Shown here piece after piece: positions 43,182-54,859 of a DNA stretch of 64,000 nt. Both the position numbers and the translations under genes were made by a program. Origin of the DNA: Branchinecta lynchi (lineage: Eukaryota; Arthropoda; Branchiopoda; Anostraca; Branchinectidae); contig JAKZAP010000021.1 in NCBI GenBank assembly GCA_023053575.1, forward strand, positions 3,679,790-3,743,789. Direction: 5' to 3'. The notes beneath the pieces are model-generated. The model was not told the origin of the DNA. It saw nothing but the letters and a program-made list of their open reading frames with translations, and ran no database searches. The stretch's first letter is position 1. Each line of letters starts with the position of its first letter.

Positions 43182-43373
43182 CTGAAAGAAGGACAGAAAT
43201 ACTGCATAACACTGTAGCTACACCAGCACGAGCCTCAATTTCACTATGTTTACCCATCGCTATCATACCAGAGACCACCAATAAAAAGAGCCGAGAAAGA
43301 AGAAAAGAAAATGGCCGAACTTCCTTTTATCGCCAGCCATGCAGAAAGGTCTAATGACGACCCGACAAAAAAT

Positions 43374-43618
43374 CTGTAGCCAATTTAGTTGTATGGTAGT
43401 TGTACGAAAAAGTTGCATGCATTCTTATGCAGTAGTACAGAATACTTTAATTTAATGTGCCTCACACTGGGCTAATTTTAAGCAGTAGTATTCAGCAGCA
43501 TCCCGCCTTGCTCCAGTAGCATCCAGTCTAGCTATAGTAGTACGTAATAGCATCAGTTGGTACTGCACGCTACATTTTCGTACAACTTCATACTAATATT
43601 TTGAGAAAATTTGTGATC
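43374..43618 (+). mobile_element. Diverged TACTA-rich MITE
   Basis: It shares TAGTTGTATGGTAGTTGTACG, TTAATGTGCCTCA and TACGTAATAGCATC blocks with 41154-41441, but the ends are decayed. Confidence 0.65.
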
Positions 43619-43624
43619 GGCGAT

Positions 43625-44200
43625 AAGAACGGTTATGGCGTTATGTCGTTTCTGTTTTAAAAGATAGGAGCAGTGCTGGGGTGGTATCGAACCACCACGA
43701 TGACGATTGGCACAGAGACGGACAACTAGACAGAGACGAAGTTGTAATTACCAAAACAGATTAAAGAGCTTGAACCTTTCAAGGCTTCGGTAATTTTGTT
43801 TTTTTTAGGACTTTTAATATTTGTTTAAGGTTTTTCCCAAATACGGGTATTATCTGCAATTTTCTATTCAATTCAATTCAGTTCAATTTATTTTCAAAAC
43901 CGATACAACGGTCAAACCGATTTGGTGGTAATTCTACACTAGTTTGGATATAGCAAAGTCGGATATAACTGTCAAACATAACACAAATATACAAATGTAT
44001 TTACAATTAATGATGCGAGTTAAAAAGGTTGACGAAGGCGGGAACTGCCATTTGGGTATCGGCTGGGCTACCACTCTTTCAGGCTTACTCTTGCTGCTGA
44101 AAAATCTGGGGGGAGGATATCACGTAATGCAGGTGTATTCAAGATTTTAGTTCCAGACACTAACGAAAATTTTTCACGGCGCTTGAACTAAATTAAATTG
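43625..44200. other. No gene; tRNA-like T-arm fragment near 43.69 kb
   Basis: On the minus strand, GTGGTGGTTCGATACCACC (about 43684-43702) has a T-arm/box B look, but no box A or full cloverleaf is seen upstream. It may be a SINE head or tRNA relic. Nothing else is recognised. Confidence 0.3.
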
Positions 44201-44209
44201 AACTAAATT

Positions 44210-45190
44210 GAACTAAATTCTAAATTATGAGGTCTATATACGGTATGTTAGGGGACTTGAAAACTACAAGGAGGGCTCTAAACTGTATCATTTCAAGCGA
44301 ACCAGACTGTTCACGAGTAATTCCAAAGTGCCACACAGGGCAACAGTATTCCAGAAGTGGGCGTATGAAAGAAAGATAAACTCTTAGGAGAAGTTCTTCA
44401 GGTCTCTTACAGGCAGAGCGATGCTTTGGTGGGACTCCATGACAGGATAATACTTTGAGGGAACGGAGGGACATGTTACTGAGCGATACTTTGGTGGGAC
44501 TCCATGACAACATAATACTTTGAGGGAACGGAGGGACATGTTACCTTTCCTTAGCATCCCACTTCAGATTCGTCGTTATGTGAACTCCCAAGAGTTTTCC
44601 TTAACATGCTAAGAGTGAGGAATCGGAGGGAAAAAAACAGGGTTATTTTTTAAAAAGGACATTGTTAGAACCACTGATTTCTCCATGTTAACAACCATTT
44701 GCTCAGCAGCGGCTTCAACCCAGATATTATCTAACAATAATTGGGCACTGCTTGTTATATCACTACGACATATCTCTAAAATGGACAAGTCGTCTACATA
44801 CTTCCATCAGTGTTAGAAAGTTAAGGCAAGCTCGCTGATCTCACAAAGAAAAGCAAAGGGCCAAGAAGAGTGCCTTGCGTTACACGACAAAAAATGCGGA
44901 GGCTTTCTGAATAGGTTGACTTATATTTAGTACGTTGCGACGGATCAGACAGGAAATTTGCAATAATTCGTACACGGAAAACTTAAATTTTAAATTTGTT
45001 TAATAGTTTTTCGACGAGCTTGCTAGGGCTGATCAAATCGAAGGTCTTTTTTAAGTCAATTTCAACTAGATTAATCCAACTGCCAGGTGTGTCTGATTTT
45101 TTTTTTAATTCTATCAAGTAAACTAACTAGGTAATGAGCCGTTGAAGTCTTTGGCATGTTACCAAACTGCTGCGGATCTAACCAGTCTAA
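44210..45190 (-). mobile_element. Degraded LINE reverse transcriptase fragment
   Basis: The minus-strand frame 44220-44513 has LRVYLSFIRPLLEYCCPVWH and a following QSGSLEMIQFRAL, the post-RT region of Jockey/I-type LINEs. Further upstream (about 45.0-45.06 kb) VEIDLKKTFDLISPSKL is the RT block D-x-x-x-F-D with Ala changed to Thr. Stops and shifts separate them, and a 60-bp stretch near 44400-44540 is duplicated. Inactive. Confidence 0.75.
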
Positions 45191-45247
45191 TCAGTCCTTG
45201 ATCTAGGATAGATTCTATAGAAAGACAACATGCTGTAGTGCTCTTAC

Positions 45248-45456
45248 CTTTCCGCAGAATGAGCATTGGTAAGCCCCCTTCCCCTCGTGTTCCTCGGCCG
45301 CGTGCTTAACCAGTGCTTCCTTCCCAAGCAGGGCCACGCCGCATATTTTGCAAAAGAATTTTCGAACCGTCAGACTGAAGTTTGGATCATGAAATATGTT
45401 AACATGAGTGCGGTAGTACAGCGGGTGGTCGAAAGAGCAGCTGCAACCACCACAAT
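45248..45456 (-). CDS. PRDM-like gene, exon 6: first two C2H2 fingers
   Basis: 209 nt, acceptor TTCTTTGCAG, donor AAAG followed by GTAAGA. Fingers: CGGCSCSFDHPLYYRTHVNI-FH and CKICGVALLGKEALVKHAAE-EH, then CSFCGK begins the third finger. Entry phase 1 joins the end of the PR domain (DKL) to NCGGC. Long His-His spacings and missing TGEKP linkers are usual in the first fingers after a PR domain. Confidence 0.9.
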
Positions 45457-45459
45457 CTG

Positions 45460-45900
45460 CAAAGAATTTAAACATATATAATTAGTTAGTGTTCAAGCTG
45501 GTAAGGAAAATTAAAAGGTAATCGGTGCCAAGGCATTTTTTTTTAATTTCTCGATTCGTTTTCATTCACTACTTTTCTGCTAGATACCCTGTAAAATGAA
45601 GGTTATTTCATATTTGATGGTGCAAAATGGATACGTCAGCTGTGAAGGTTATTTATTCATAGAACTTGCAAGGACGGAGCTGAACTTTAATTTAATTCTG
45701 TCAGTCGCCTCCCCTCCCCCCTTCATGTTCTTTTGCAAACAGTGGCGTTGGTGAATGTTATTTCCCGGGCGCACGGGGAAGGGAAGAGTACTTTCAAGCC
45801 CCAAAAATAGCGAAACTGAGCAGATTCTTTTTCAATTTAAAGCGAACAGGCGTTGGAGATGCCTTCCTGCACGGTGGATAATCCAGAACGTTAAAATACA
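45460..45900. other. Intron; partial hammerhead-like repeat
   Basis: Only TTTGATGGTGCAAAATGGAT and ACGTCAGCTGTGAAGG (about 45609-45650) are recognisable as the edge of that family. Confidence 0.4.
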
Positions 45901-45903
45901 TTA

Positions 45904-46069
45904 CACTGTAAAAAAAATCCTGCAGTATTTACTACTGGAATTATCTTGTCTCTGAAAAGATAATCTTATCTCTAATTCAGATTAACTTATGTCTGTACCG
46001 ATAAGATTAATCCCAGTAGCAAATACTGCAGTTAACTTTAATCCTTACTCGGAGGAACTTTTTAAAGTG
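45904..46069. mobile_element. CACTGTAAAAA hairpin MITE
   Basis: Ends CACTGTAAAAAAA and TTTTTAAAGTG flanked by TA on both sides. Internal GCAGTATTTACTACTGG and CCAGTAGCAAATACTGC are inverted. Confidence 0.85.
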
Positions 46070-46419
46070 TAGTGGTGACAAACACGGGGTTCTCCTTTAG
46101 ATCAGTGTAGACAAAAGTAAGCTTTGTCATTACAAAGACACAGAAATAATACAACTATTATAGTTATTAGTGATTTATTTCCCATTATTGTATAGAACTG
46201 TCCCTAAAAATGGAGTATCGTAATCATAAAAAAGAGCTAAGAGCTCATATGGCACTTGATACGAGTAGGTGGCACACGAAAGAAGATGAGAACGTCACAA
46301 AATACACTGCCATCCAAAAATGCGATTCGGACCCACACACAGGGTATCTAGTTTTACTCAAGTCTGAGCATTACCGGCATTGCCTCGGATCATCTATGGC
46401 AAAACAAGTATTCTACCTT

Positions 46420-48240
46420 CCAAGTTTCAACCCAGTAGATCCACTCGTTTGGTCCCTAGACGTGCCACACGATTTCCAGCCCCCCCCCCCCCAACTCCCC
46501 CTACCGTGGCCGAATTTGATTCGGACTTCTAAATGGATTATTTGAAGTATTTTCTCTTACCGCCTATTAAGTTTCATTCAAATCTGAGCGTTTTCGAGAA
46601 CTTTCGGTAACTCTCCCCCCTCCCCCACCGTGGTTGGATCCAGTTCGAACCCTAAAATATGTCATCTATGGCATGTGATCTCGCTACGCTCCAAGTTTCA
46701 TTCGAATCGCTCCACTTGTTTGACCCCTATGCGAGCCACATCATTTCCGGGACTCCCCTTCCAACTTTCCTTGCTGTGGCTTAATACGACTCAGATCTAT
46801 AAGAGTCGTATATCTGACATGTCCTATTCCCGTTCAGTAAGTTTGACCAGATTCGGAGCATAGCCTATCTGCAAATTTCGGATTCCAGCTTCATCACCCC
46901 CCCCCCCCCCCTCCCTCCCCTATACCCATTCGGACAAATAACAAATCAAGGCCGAATAAACTCGGTACTCTCCAACTTGCATCCCTTTCTATCCACCCGA
47001 TTGATTTTGTGGATGTTATACCCCCCCCCCCCCTCCTCCAACTCTTCCAACCGTGGCCTCATGTAGTTCGACGCATGTTTTGCTTGTCTAGGTGATCAGT
47101 TCTTATCACCCCTAAAGTTTCACTCGAATCGGACCACCTTTTCGCAGCTTACGGAAGCCACTGATTTCCGGATTCCCCTTCCCTCAACTCCCCAAAGATG
47201 GTCGGATCCAGGAAAACGAGTATTCGTAGGGCATTATGTCTGGTCCTTAAGTCACTAATACGCCTGCAAAGTTTTATCGGTCCTTACAATATCTGGAACT
47301 ATCCTAACTGGCGATCACCCGAATTCCGGGAAACAGCCTCCAACTCCCCCATAGAGCCCTGATTCGATCTGGTTTTGTCAGTTACGTATCAAGGGCTAAT
47401 GCTTTTTCTTCCCACAGATTCCATCCCAATACCTCGACTCTAGGCGTTTCACGAGATTCCCCCCCCCCCCCCACAGGTATCGGATCCGATCAGGTCTTGA
47501 CGTGGAAGTGAAACATCTGAGACGATAGCTCTTTCCACTTGCGAAGTTTCATTCAATTCCAATAACCCGTTCAAATGTTATGCATGGCACTAAATCCGTG
47601 CTCCCCATCCCTCCACTCCCCCCGTGATGGTTGGATCGGGCAAATGACTATTCTCAAGTCAGCTTGTTCGGGTCCCTGATACTCCTCCCAAGTTTCATCG
47701 TCCTAACACATCAGGAAGTACCGAACTCGCGGGATCACCAGATTCCAGAGCCCCCCCCCCCCAACTCCCCCACAGTGCCCGAATCTGGTCCGGTTATGTC
47801 AAACTATGTATTTAGGACTTGCGCTTGTTCTTCCCACCAATTTTCATCTCGATCCCTCCACACTAAGCTTTTTCCAAGATTTCTGGCTCCCCCCTCTAGC
47901 TCCCCCCAAAGTCACCGGATCCTGTCCGGATTTGAGATGGGTCGTCTGAGACACGGGGTCTTTCCAAATATCAAGTTTCATTAAGATCCGATCACCCGTT
48001 AGAAAGTCAATATTCCGGATTCCCCCTCCCTCCACTCCCCCTAGGATACTCGGATCGGAACACAGACCATTTTCAACTTATTCATTTGGTGTCCCTGACA
48101 TGCCTGCCAAGTTTCATCGTCCTAGCTTATGTGGAAGTGCCCGAACTAGCAAAACCAGGACAGACTGACCGACAGAACGACGGACGGACAGAAATTGCGA
48201 TCGCTATATGGCTTTGGCCAACTGCCATAAAAACTAACAT
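46420..48240 (+). repeat. Second C-rich repeat array
   Basis: Same blocks and order as 8640-11745, ending CCTAGCTTATG, AACTAGCAAAACC, a GACGGACGGACAG run and GCCATAAAA. C-runs of 12-16 occur repeatedly. ORFs here are artefacts. Confidence 0.75.
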
Positions 48241-48660
48241 CAATGGCAGCAACGAAACACTTCTAGACTGTAGCCTCGTTTATGTTGCAATGGCGCTGCC
48301 GCATCGCTGCTGCAGCACTTCTTTGCTTTTGCGTAATATGCGTTTTTGGATTCACTTTCTTCTTGGTTGAAACGGCAGCGCTGCAGCATCTTGCAGGGAA
48401 GCACAGACTTGGTCAGGGAGCAAGTCCGTGATTCTCGAAAAGCGCTGCCGTCTTCCTCGGAAGCGCTGCAGTGCAAAAACGGATGTAGAAAGAATCAGTC
48501 CGGAATCGGCCGAGAAGTGGACCTGCAGCATGCAACAAAAACGAGGCTTGTATCACGAAGAAATTGTTACTATGCAAAACACGGGTCACGATGAGACCGC
48601 GCTTTTAGCGCCGCTTGAAGACGGGAGCTTCTAGCTTAAAGTTATTTGGGTAAATAAACT
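48240..48660. other. Unassigned, GC-richer stretch
   Basis: AGCGCTGCNG motifs recur, and some are inverted, so a small transposon is possible. No exon is supported. Confidence 0.3.
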
Positions 48661-48670
48661 TGATTTGGAG

Positions 48671-48737
48671 ACCCAGAACTGGAGCTCCTCGCCACCTTTT
48701 ATCTCACCGATGGACACGAGATACAGGTGGTCACCTC
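48671..48737 (-). pseudogene. Partial duplicate of PRDM-like exon 5
   Basis: These 67 bases match 48914-48980 of the PR-domain exon with about four differences. The match covers the codons for LVSIGEIKDGEELQFWV. It has no splice sites of its own and begins abruptly, so it is a fragment copied into the next intron, 243 bp away in the same orientation. Confidence 0.85.
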
Positions 48738-48866
48738 GGTTGATTGATTAGAAAACCTGTGGAAAATCGGTCTTCGCTCGATCTTTCGACTATAAAAACG
48801 GAAAAGCATTTACGTTAAAGTATATTATTGCTGGATTTGTAATTAAGAGATGTAGGCGAGACTTAC

Positions 48867-49098
48867 TAAGCTTGTCTATTTTCTTCTTAGCCCAGATGGG
48901 ACTCGGATCATCCACCCAGAACTGGAGCTCCTCGCCATCTTTTATCTCACCGATGGACACGAGGTACAGGAGGTCACCACGAATAACGGCCGCTAGATTT
49001 CTCTCCTCTCGACTAGCGGCTGGCCGGAGGTATCGAAACCAGTTTGACCTTTGAGGATCCAACACACTAACATAGTGTTTACCGCTTTCACCGTAAAC
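48867..49098 (-). CDS. PRDM-like gene, exon 5: C-terminal half of PR domain
   Basis: 232 nt, acceptor TAATCTGTTTCAG, donor TTA followed by GTAAGT. It encodes VYGESGKHYVSVLDPQRSNW, FRYLRPAASREERNLAAVIR, a strand-rich block and IKDGEELQFWV. PR domains show NW-x-x-Y/F-V/L-R-x-A followed by E-x-N-L-A and a final E-L-x-V-W; all but the last are clear here (QFWV). Like other PR domains it lacks the classical SET NHS and GEELTYDY catalytic motifs, so methyltransferase activity cannot be assumed. Confidence 0.92.
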
Positions 49099-49162
49099 CT
49101 GAAACAGATTATTCATGTATTTCCTACATCTATTCACTTGACTAATCTTCGCAGTCAAATTA

Positions 49163-49331
49163 CACTGTAAAAAGTTTCTCCGAGAAAGGATTAAAGTTGA
49201 CTGCAGTATTTGCTACTGGGATTAATCTTATCTCTACTGGGATAAGATTAATCCGAATTAGAAATAATCTTATCTGAGTAGGGAAAATACTAATCCCAGT
49301 AGTAAATACTGTAAGATTTTTTTTTATAGAG
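49163..49331. mobile_element. CACTGTAAAAA hairpin MITE
   Basis: TA-flanked left end CACTGTAAAAAG. The right end is A/T-decayed. Opposite orientation to 45904. Confidence 0.8.
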
Positions 49332-49334
49332 TAT

Positions 49335-49905
49335 TCCTAAAACAGAAAAGAGCACATGCGAACATTCCAATTTTTCCTTCTATCAACATTTCCTACGGGC
49401 TTTCTCGCTGGCTAAACCTACGGAGCTACTGACATTTTGTCCCTGCTGCAAAATTTGCACTCTAATTTCCGTCAGAAGTCTTGTCTCCGTCTGTTGCCGC
49501 ATCACCGACTGATTAGACATGTTTGATTGATAGCTGGAGGCCTATTGTATGTTTCGTATGTTATTTTCCTGTATCTTCTGTTCTTTTCTTTTTTATTTAT
49601 CTCTGCTCCACACTCTTTTGTTGTAAAACATTTTCTGGGTTATAAATATACTTACTTACTTATTTACTTAGCTAGGAAATAAAGGGTCAGCACTATCACT
49701 TTACTTGTTGCTTGTCCGACGACTGCATTTTCTTGGGTAAGGTGCTAGGAAAAGTCTAAGGAGAAAATTCAGGGACGGTGGCGGCAACAGGCAAAGAGAA
49801 GTTTGAGACGTAAATGACACAGCTAGAAAAAGTTACAGGTCTTATGCACGATATTCTTCGTCGGAGTAAACGTAGAGGCGTTTCCAGAGGAAGGGTAATA
49901 CAGCC
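49335..49905. repeat. Intron; retroelement tail with (TTAC)n
   Basis: Around 49560-49680, TTATAAATATACTTACTTAC looks like a LINE or SINE 3' tail. Otherwise nothing is recognised. Confidence 0.35.
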
Positions 49906-50273
49906 CAGAGCAAAATAACACTAAGGAGGAGCACTAAAACCTATGCTTTCCATGCTTTGTAAACGGGCCATGGTCGTACCGCTGCCCACTACGCTTGCGG
50001 CACTTAAATCAAGACAAGCTTGTGGGTTTAGAAATTTCTAGCAAACCAAAGGTGCGGTCCGTGCACACCAATAAGACAACGGAGACTGCATCATTTTTTC
50101 GCAATGTTCAAGATATGAAGTTATCAGACCCAGTGCTGGTAAACGACCAAATGAGTTCCAATAGAAACGTTCTCTATCGCTAGTGGTGTTAGTATCGCTG
50201 CTACTCGAGTGTGTGTTAGTTTTGTCAAGTCTTGCCGCTACTCTCTAGTGTTATTTTGCTCTGATACAGCCCT
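49906..50273. mobile_element. hAT-like MITE, second copy
   Basis: Ends CAGAGCAAAATAACACTAAG and inverted TAGTGTTATTTTGCTCTG, flanked by a perfect ATACAGCC duplication (49898-49905, 50274-50281). Confidence 0.9.
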
Positions 50274-50299
50274 GCCCGTGTTTCTTGAAGAAGACACAA

Positions 50300-50935
50300 G
50301 AACACATGGAAGTGTCTGTAAGCTTTTCCAGATAGGATCATAGGGCATAGAAACGAGAGCCGATGTTGACACGGCCAGTCATCTCACCGAAACTAATAAA
50401 GACAAGGGATGGAATATAACGAATTAATAATAATAGATTTCCCATCATAATGCACAAGACGGAGTATTAAATAAAGAAGAAGAAAATATCTCTGCTTTTA
50501 GAGAGAGAAGCTATCGAAGTATCTGTAAGCTTTTCCAAATAGGATCATAGGGCATAGAAACGAGAGCCGATGTTGACACGGCCAGTCAGTTCTTCGAAAC
50601 TAATAAAGACAAGGGATGGAATATAATGAATTAATAATAATAGATTTATTGCCCATCATAATGCACATGACGGAGTATTAAATAAATAAGAAGAAAATAA
50701 CTCTGCTTTTAGAGAGAGAAGCTCTCGAAGTATCTGTAAGCTTTTCCAAATAGGATCATAGGGCATAGAAACGAGAGCCGATGTTGACACGGCCAATCAG
50801 TTCTTCGAAACTAATAGAGACAAGGGATGGAATATAATGAATTAATAATAATATATTTATTGCCCATCATAATGCACAAGAAGGAGTATTAAATAAAGAA
50901 GAAGAACATATCTCTGCTTTTAGAGAGAGAAGCTT
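50300..50935 (+). repeat. Three tandem copies of a unit of about 210 bp
   Basis: Each unit has AGTATCTGTAAGCTTTTCCA, AGGGCATAGAAACGAGAGCC, ACAAGGGATGGAATATAATG, GCCCATCATAATGCAC and TTTTAGAGAGAGAAGC. Copies start at about 50305, 50508 and 50725. Similarity is very high, so the array is young. Confidence 0.85.
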
Positions 50936-50939
50936 CGGC

Positions 50940-51370
50940 TTAACGTCTTTTTTTATTAATAAATAAAAAAAAGAAAAAAGAATATTACACAAATTTACAC
51001 TGAGTAAAGCATTTCTTGAGCTACATTAAGGCTGCGTTTGAAGCGCTCTCGCCTTTCCCGATTAACAGATACTGGTCCTGCTACGTCATACTTTGAAGAC
51101 AACTGATGTCACTTGTACAAGGTGGAACCCTCAGCAGATACTTTGCATATTTGTAAAAAGATTTACGAATGTCATTCATATCTTCACAGGAAAACAGCTT
51201 CCAAAAAGGTGTCAAAGCAATAACACGCGCAACTACAATTTTAGCAAGAATAAATTAAGCATTACTTTACAAGCATTTCTTTGCAGTTAAAAAATAAAAA
51301 GACTTGTTTCCTTTGATTTCCCAAGCTCACTTGAATCCCATTGTCTGATTTGGCGGCAGCGACAGGCTTA
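50940..51370. other. Intron; no feature recognised
   Basis: AT-rich. The ORF at 51093-51290 has no recognisable motif. Confidence 0.35.
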
Positions 51371-51371
51371 A

Positions 51372-51783
51372 GGCGTCTTCTCGCCGTTCCCCGAGGACTC
51401 CTCGGGGAATCGAAGGGAACGGCGAGAATAGAGGGAGTGACTCCACGCGGACTCCACGTCCGGAAAACAACGAGAACACGGGGAATGCTTCCAAAATGAA
51501 TTTTCTTCTAAAAAGAAATATGCAGTCGACGAAATTAGTCTGGATCCACTTTATTTTTGGTTTTGTTTATTCTGATTGTTCTTAATTAATTTTACATTAC
51601 ACATACACCAGCAAAAATTGATTCCCCTCTGAATCAGAATCATCCTTATTGATGATGGTGATGATAATCGGAGCATTTCCCCGTCTGTGGGGACTCGCGA
51701 GAATACGGGGAGTGAGTCCCCGGGACAAACAAAAACGCGGGGACTCCTCAAGTGGAGTCCTCGGGGAACGGCGAGAATACGCC
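51372..51783 (-). mobile_element. GGCGTATTCTCGCC MITE, copy 2
   Basis: Ends GGCGTCTTCTCGCCGTTCCC and inverted GGCGAGAATACGCC. Reverse orientation relative to 38978 and 61712. Confidence 0.85.
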
Positions 51784-52087
51784 TTTAATCTTTCTTTAAA
51801 TCATGAAGGTTGTGAACGTCCGACCAGCTCAAAGTCGAGGAAAATCCAAAAATTCAGTGAACCGTACAGGTTCAGTGCGGTCTCACACCCCGGTACTTTC
51901 GGACTCCTGTACTACTCTGCAATATAGGCATAATTTTACGAGCATGGAGTCATACACCCATGTCTCTTCTATTTACATTCTCGCTACACCTGTCCAAAAG
52001 AAAATGTTTTGTAACAGCGCCTAATTGCCTTGTAAAAGATATTTATGAATAAATAAACCGAACTGTAATTGTAATTCATCTTACTTA

Positions 52088-52385
52088 GAGCGTGTTCCGC
52101 CCTTCTAGCCATAGTAACTATTATTTACTATTTCCGCTCCAACCTCGTGAAAAGTTACTACACTGACCGTTCCAGCCTTCTCGGAATTGTAGCTAATAGC
52201 AACTATTTGCCTACCACGCTCTGGAGTGTAGTAAGCGTGGTAACTACAAACATCTGTGACCGTGATTGGCCGGATCATTTTGTGGTACGATACTTTGCTG
52301 AAAATAAAAAAAGGCGTTCCGGCCTCGGTGCCAGGATTCGTGACGTCATGCGTAGTAACTAAGTTTAGTAGGGTGGAACACACTC
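52088..52385 (+). mobile_element. PIF/Harbinger-like MITE, GAGCGTGTTCC family
   Basis: Ends GAGCGTGTTCCGCCC and GGTGGAACACACTC, flanked by TTA duplication. Confidence 0.85.
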
Positions 52386-52503
52386 TTAACTCCACAGTAA
52401 AAGAGGAAGCAATGTTGACGGTTCAGCATTACACGGGAAACGAGGCTGAAGCAGGGGATTCAAATTAGCCATCAAAGTTGAAAATGCGAAAGCTACCATT
52501 TAA

Positions 52504-52851
52504 AGGACCCCTCGCACTATTTACTATTTTAAAATATTTGAATACTTTAAAACTAGGGTGTGCTTTCAATAAATAACCCACGGTTTTGGCTGTTTTAAGC
52601 CTTTTCAGAGACGCGTTTACTTAACAGCAAAAACAGCGAAACAATTTACACAACCGGTTTTCTGATGGATAAAGACAACCGTCGACAGCGTGATACACAT
52701 CGAAGGTAGCATAACACGGCAAGTGAAAAAATCAGCGTGGTTTTGCTAGAGGGGTTAGAATGTACCGTACGAAATTGGGGTTCAAGCTTTAGAGATATAT
52801 GGAGTGATTAAGGAAGTAGGTTGCGTTATTATTACAGGCAAGACAGGCCCT
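52504..52851. mobile_element. TTAA-duplicating MITE, uninterrupted copy
   Basis: Flanked by TTAA (52500-52503, 52852-52855), with ends AGGACCCCTCGCAC and inverted ACAGGCCCT. Alignment with 28711-29815 shows precisely which parts of that copy are later insertions. Confidence 0.85.
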
Positions 52852-52859
52852 TTAATAGG

Positions 52860-53740
52860 TAAAAGCTGAAGAACAGAGGTAAAGGCAATTCATAGGAGGA
52901 ACAACATAAAATGCTTCCGAATGGCGAGGAAGAACTAAAATTGTCACTAATACTTTAAGCTATATCCAAGGCCAGAGTTTGAAACCAAAATTGAGTCCGG
53001 AATCCGCCAAGAATTCAAGTAACAACAGCGGGGGCATAAAACTTCAGATAGAAACTGGATCCTTATTTGGCCTCAAATTCTCACTTATACGGACGCACCA
53101 TAAACGTGTCTGTTTATATTGTTTCGATGGGAGGAGGAGTATATTTAGCTAGCCTAATTCTATTTTTTCTTTAGCTTTTTTTTTACCCTACTACACCATG
53201 ATTACAATTCTGCATGTTGCTTTCATCTTCTTCCTTTTCGGGGTGACGATAATAATTTACTCTCACCTCTCCTACCGTGGGTCAGCAGAACAGTATTGGG
53301 GCAACCCTCAGGCCTGCCATCTCCTTCATCCCTTCCTAGCCCGTGAGTCTCTCCCGACTGAGGACTATCAGTTAGCATTAAATTCGTTTCTGCGAAAATC
53401 TTAGCACATTGCTGATTTGAACGTTGCACACCGTTCAATATGTATAACACCAGAGAGCTGTTACATTATCAAGACTCGAGAAGGACTTTGATTCTTGTAA
53501 CTACAAAAATAACATTTTTTGAACGGCGGAGAAAAGTTTCTATTATTTCCTCATTTCCTTCCTCAGCTAAACTAAAGTCACATTGTAGACAGATCTCTCC
53601 ACGAACGCTATAGCAAATACCAATGCGTTTGCTTCCCCCCCCCCCCTGCTTTTCTAAAGAAACAGTCTATAAATATTGGACGTACCGTTATCGTAACGGA
53701 AGAAAAAATTCGATGACTAGGAATTTCAGTTGGTCAAAGT
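52860..53740. other. Intron; no gene recognised
   Basis: The ORF at 53198-53404 begins with a hydrophobic run (ILHVAFIFFLFGVTIIIYSH), but there is no splice or homology support. A C-run lies at about 53635. Confidence 0.35.
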
Positions 53741-53744
53741 CTGA

Positions 53745-54245
53745 GAAGGATTGACGAGGAGGCGATTAAATCAACTGCTAATGGTGTCCGTTTTCGCTAG
53801 TAAAATTGTGCCGAACCGTTCGTGGTATAACAGGCAAGGACTCGGGAAGCTATACACTGCCTTTTGTGCACCATATGTGAACTGTCTCGCTGGACTACAT
53901 GATATACTCAGGAAAAAAGACCTACGTTGCATATGTTCCACATATTTAACATAGGTCTGTTTCCTGTTGTATTTACCCCGACGCACGTGAAATTGATTTT
54001 TGATTTGACGTTTGCCGATTCAGGGCCCACCAAATCTGTCCTCAAATTATCTCCTTCGATTGCCGGTTTACCTGTTCATCACCCGATTAGCCTACTTCTT
54101 ATTTGTGACGTAATTTCTCTAAAATTGTGTGTGTTTTTGTTTACTGTTTTCTCATGTTTCTTTTTACTCTTGTACTGCACCTAAGCCCTAGGGCAGTGCG
54201 TAATAAATTCATTCCTTCATTCATTCAGAGTAAAAGGAAAGTTTC
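53745..54245 (+). mobile_element. Retroelement 3' fragment ending in (ATTC)n
   Basis: The frame at 53751-53954 has KIVPNRSWYNRQGLGKLYTA then FCAPY, homologous to the minus-strand block at 30.6 kb. The 3' end reads GTGCGTAATAAATTCATTCC followed by ATTC repeats. A second tail of the same type ends at about 54590 (GCATGTAATAAATTCATTC). Confidence 0.5.
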
Positions 54246-54702
54246 TCATGTAAATATTCCCATTTTTTCCTAAACCGATATTCCTATTTTCTAGAAATTT
54301 TCTACCAGACCAGGCATCCGAATTTCGTATCAGGCTAATCACTCATCTCTTCTGCCACCATCTAATCGCCTTCCTGTCCATTGCCCAATGCGCCTGCTAA
54401 TGCAGTAAATTCATTGTTCTTTTCGTGTTTCGTCATGTGTTTCTTGTTTAGCGTTCGTTTATCTTTTGCTGTTGTTGTAGATTGTACCCCATGTATTTCT
54501 TGTCAAGCGCTCATTTATCTTTTTTTTGTGTGTACTGTGCAAATGCCTTATTACAAGGCTGCATGTAATAAATTCATTCATTCTTATGGTCCGACGGCAA
54601 ATACAGCATGCGGGTGGCATATTTCGCGCTTTAGCCGAGGCTTTAGCTTACCTCCCAAATGTACCGCATTGGAAATTCTTCTGATACATCTGTTTCCCTT
54701 AC

Positions 54703-54851
54703 AGGTATGCCAAGGAGTGGTCCAAATTGAGTAAATCCCTGGATAGCTCCTCTGGCAATGACACTCAATCCATGATTGGGATCCCTTTGTTCCAACCTGA
54801 GGGCTCGAGGAAGGGACGCCATACTCAGTGGTGTTTCAGCTGCCAGAAGAG
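54703..54851 (-). CDS. PRDM-like gene, exon 4: N-terminal half of PR domain
   Basis: 149 nt, acceptor GATTTTCAG, donor ACCT followed by GTAAGG. The peptide contains MASLPRALRLEQRDPNHGLS, VIARGAIQGFTQFGPLLG. The pattern S-L-P-x-x-L-x-L and G-L-x-V-x-A-x-x-x-I-x-x-G/x-T-x-F-G-P-x-x-G is the start of a PR domain. Entry phase 1 and exit phase 0 fit exons 3 and 5. Confidence 0.92.
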
Positions 54852-54859
54852 CTGAAAAT

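Noticed and set aside
50300..50935. CRISPR-like array
   Set aside because: Units are tandem with no unique spacers, and the genome is eukaryotic.
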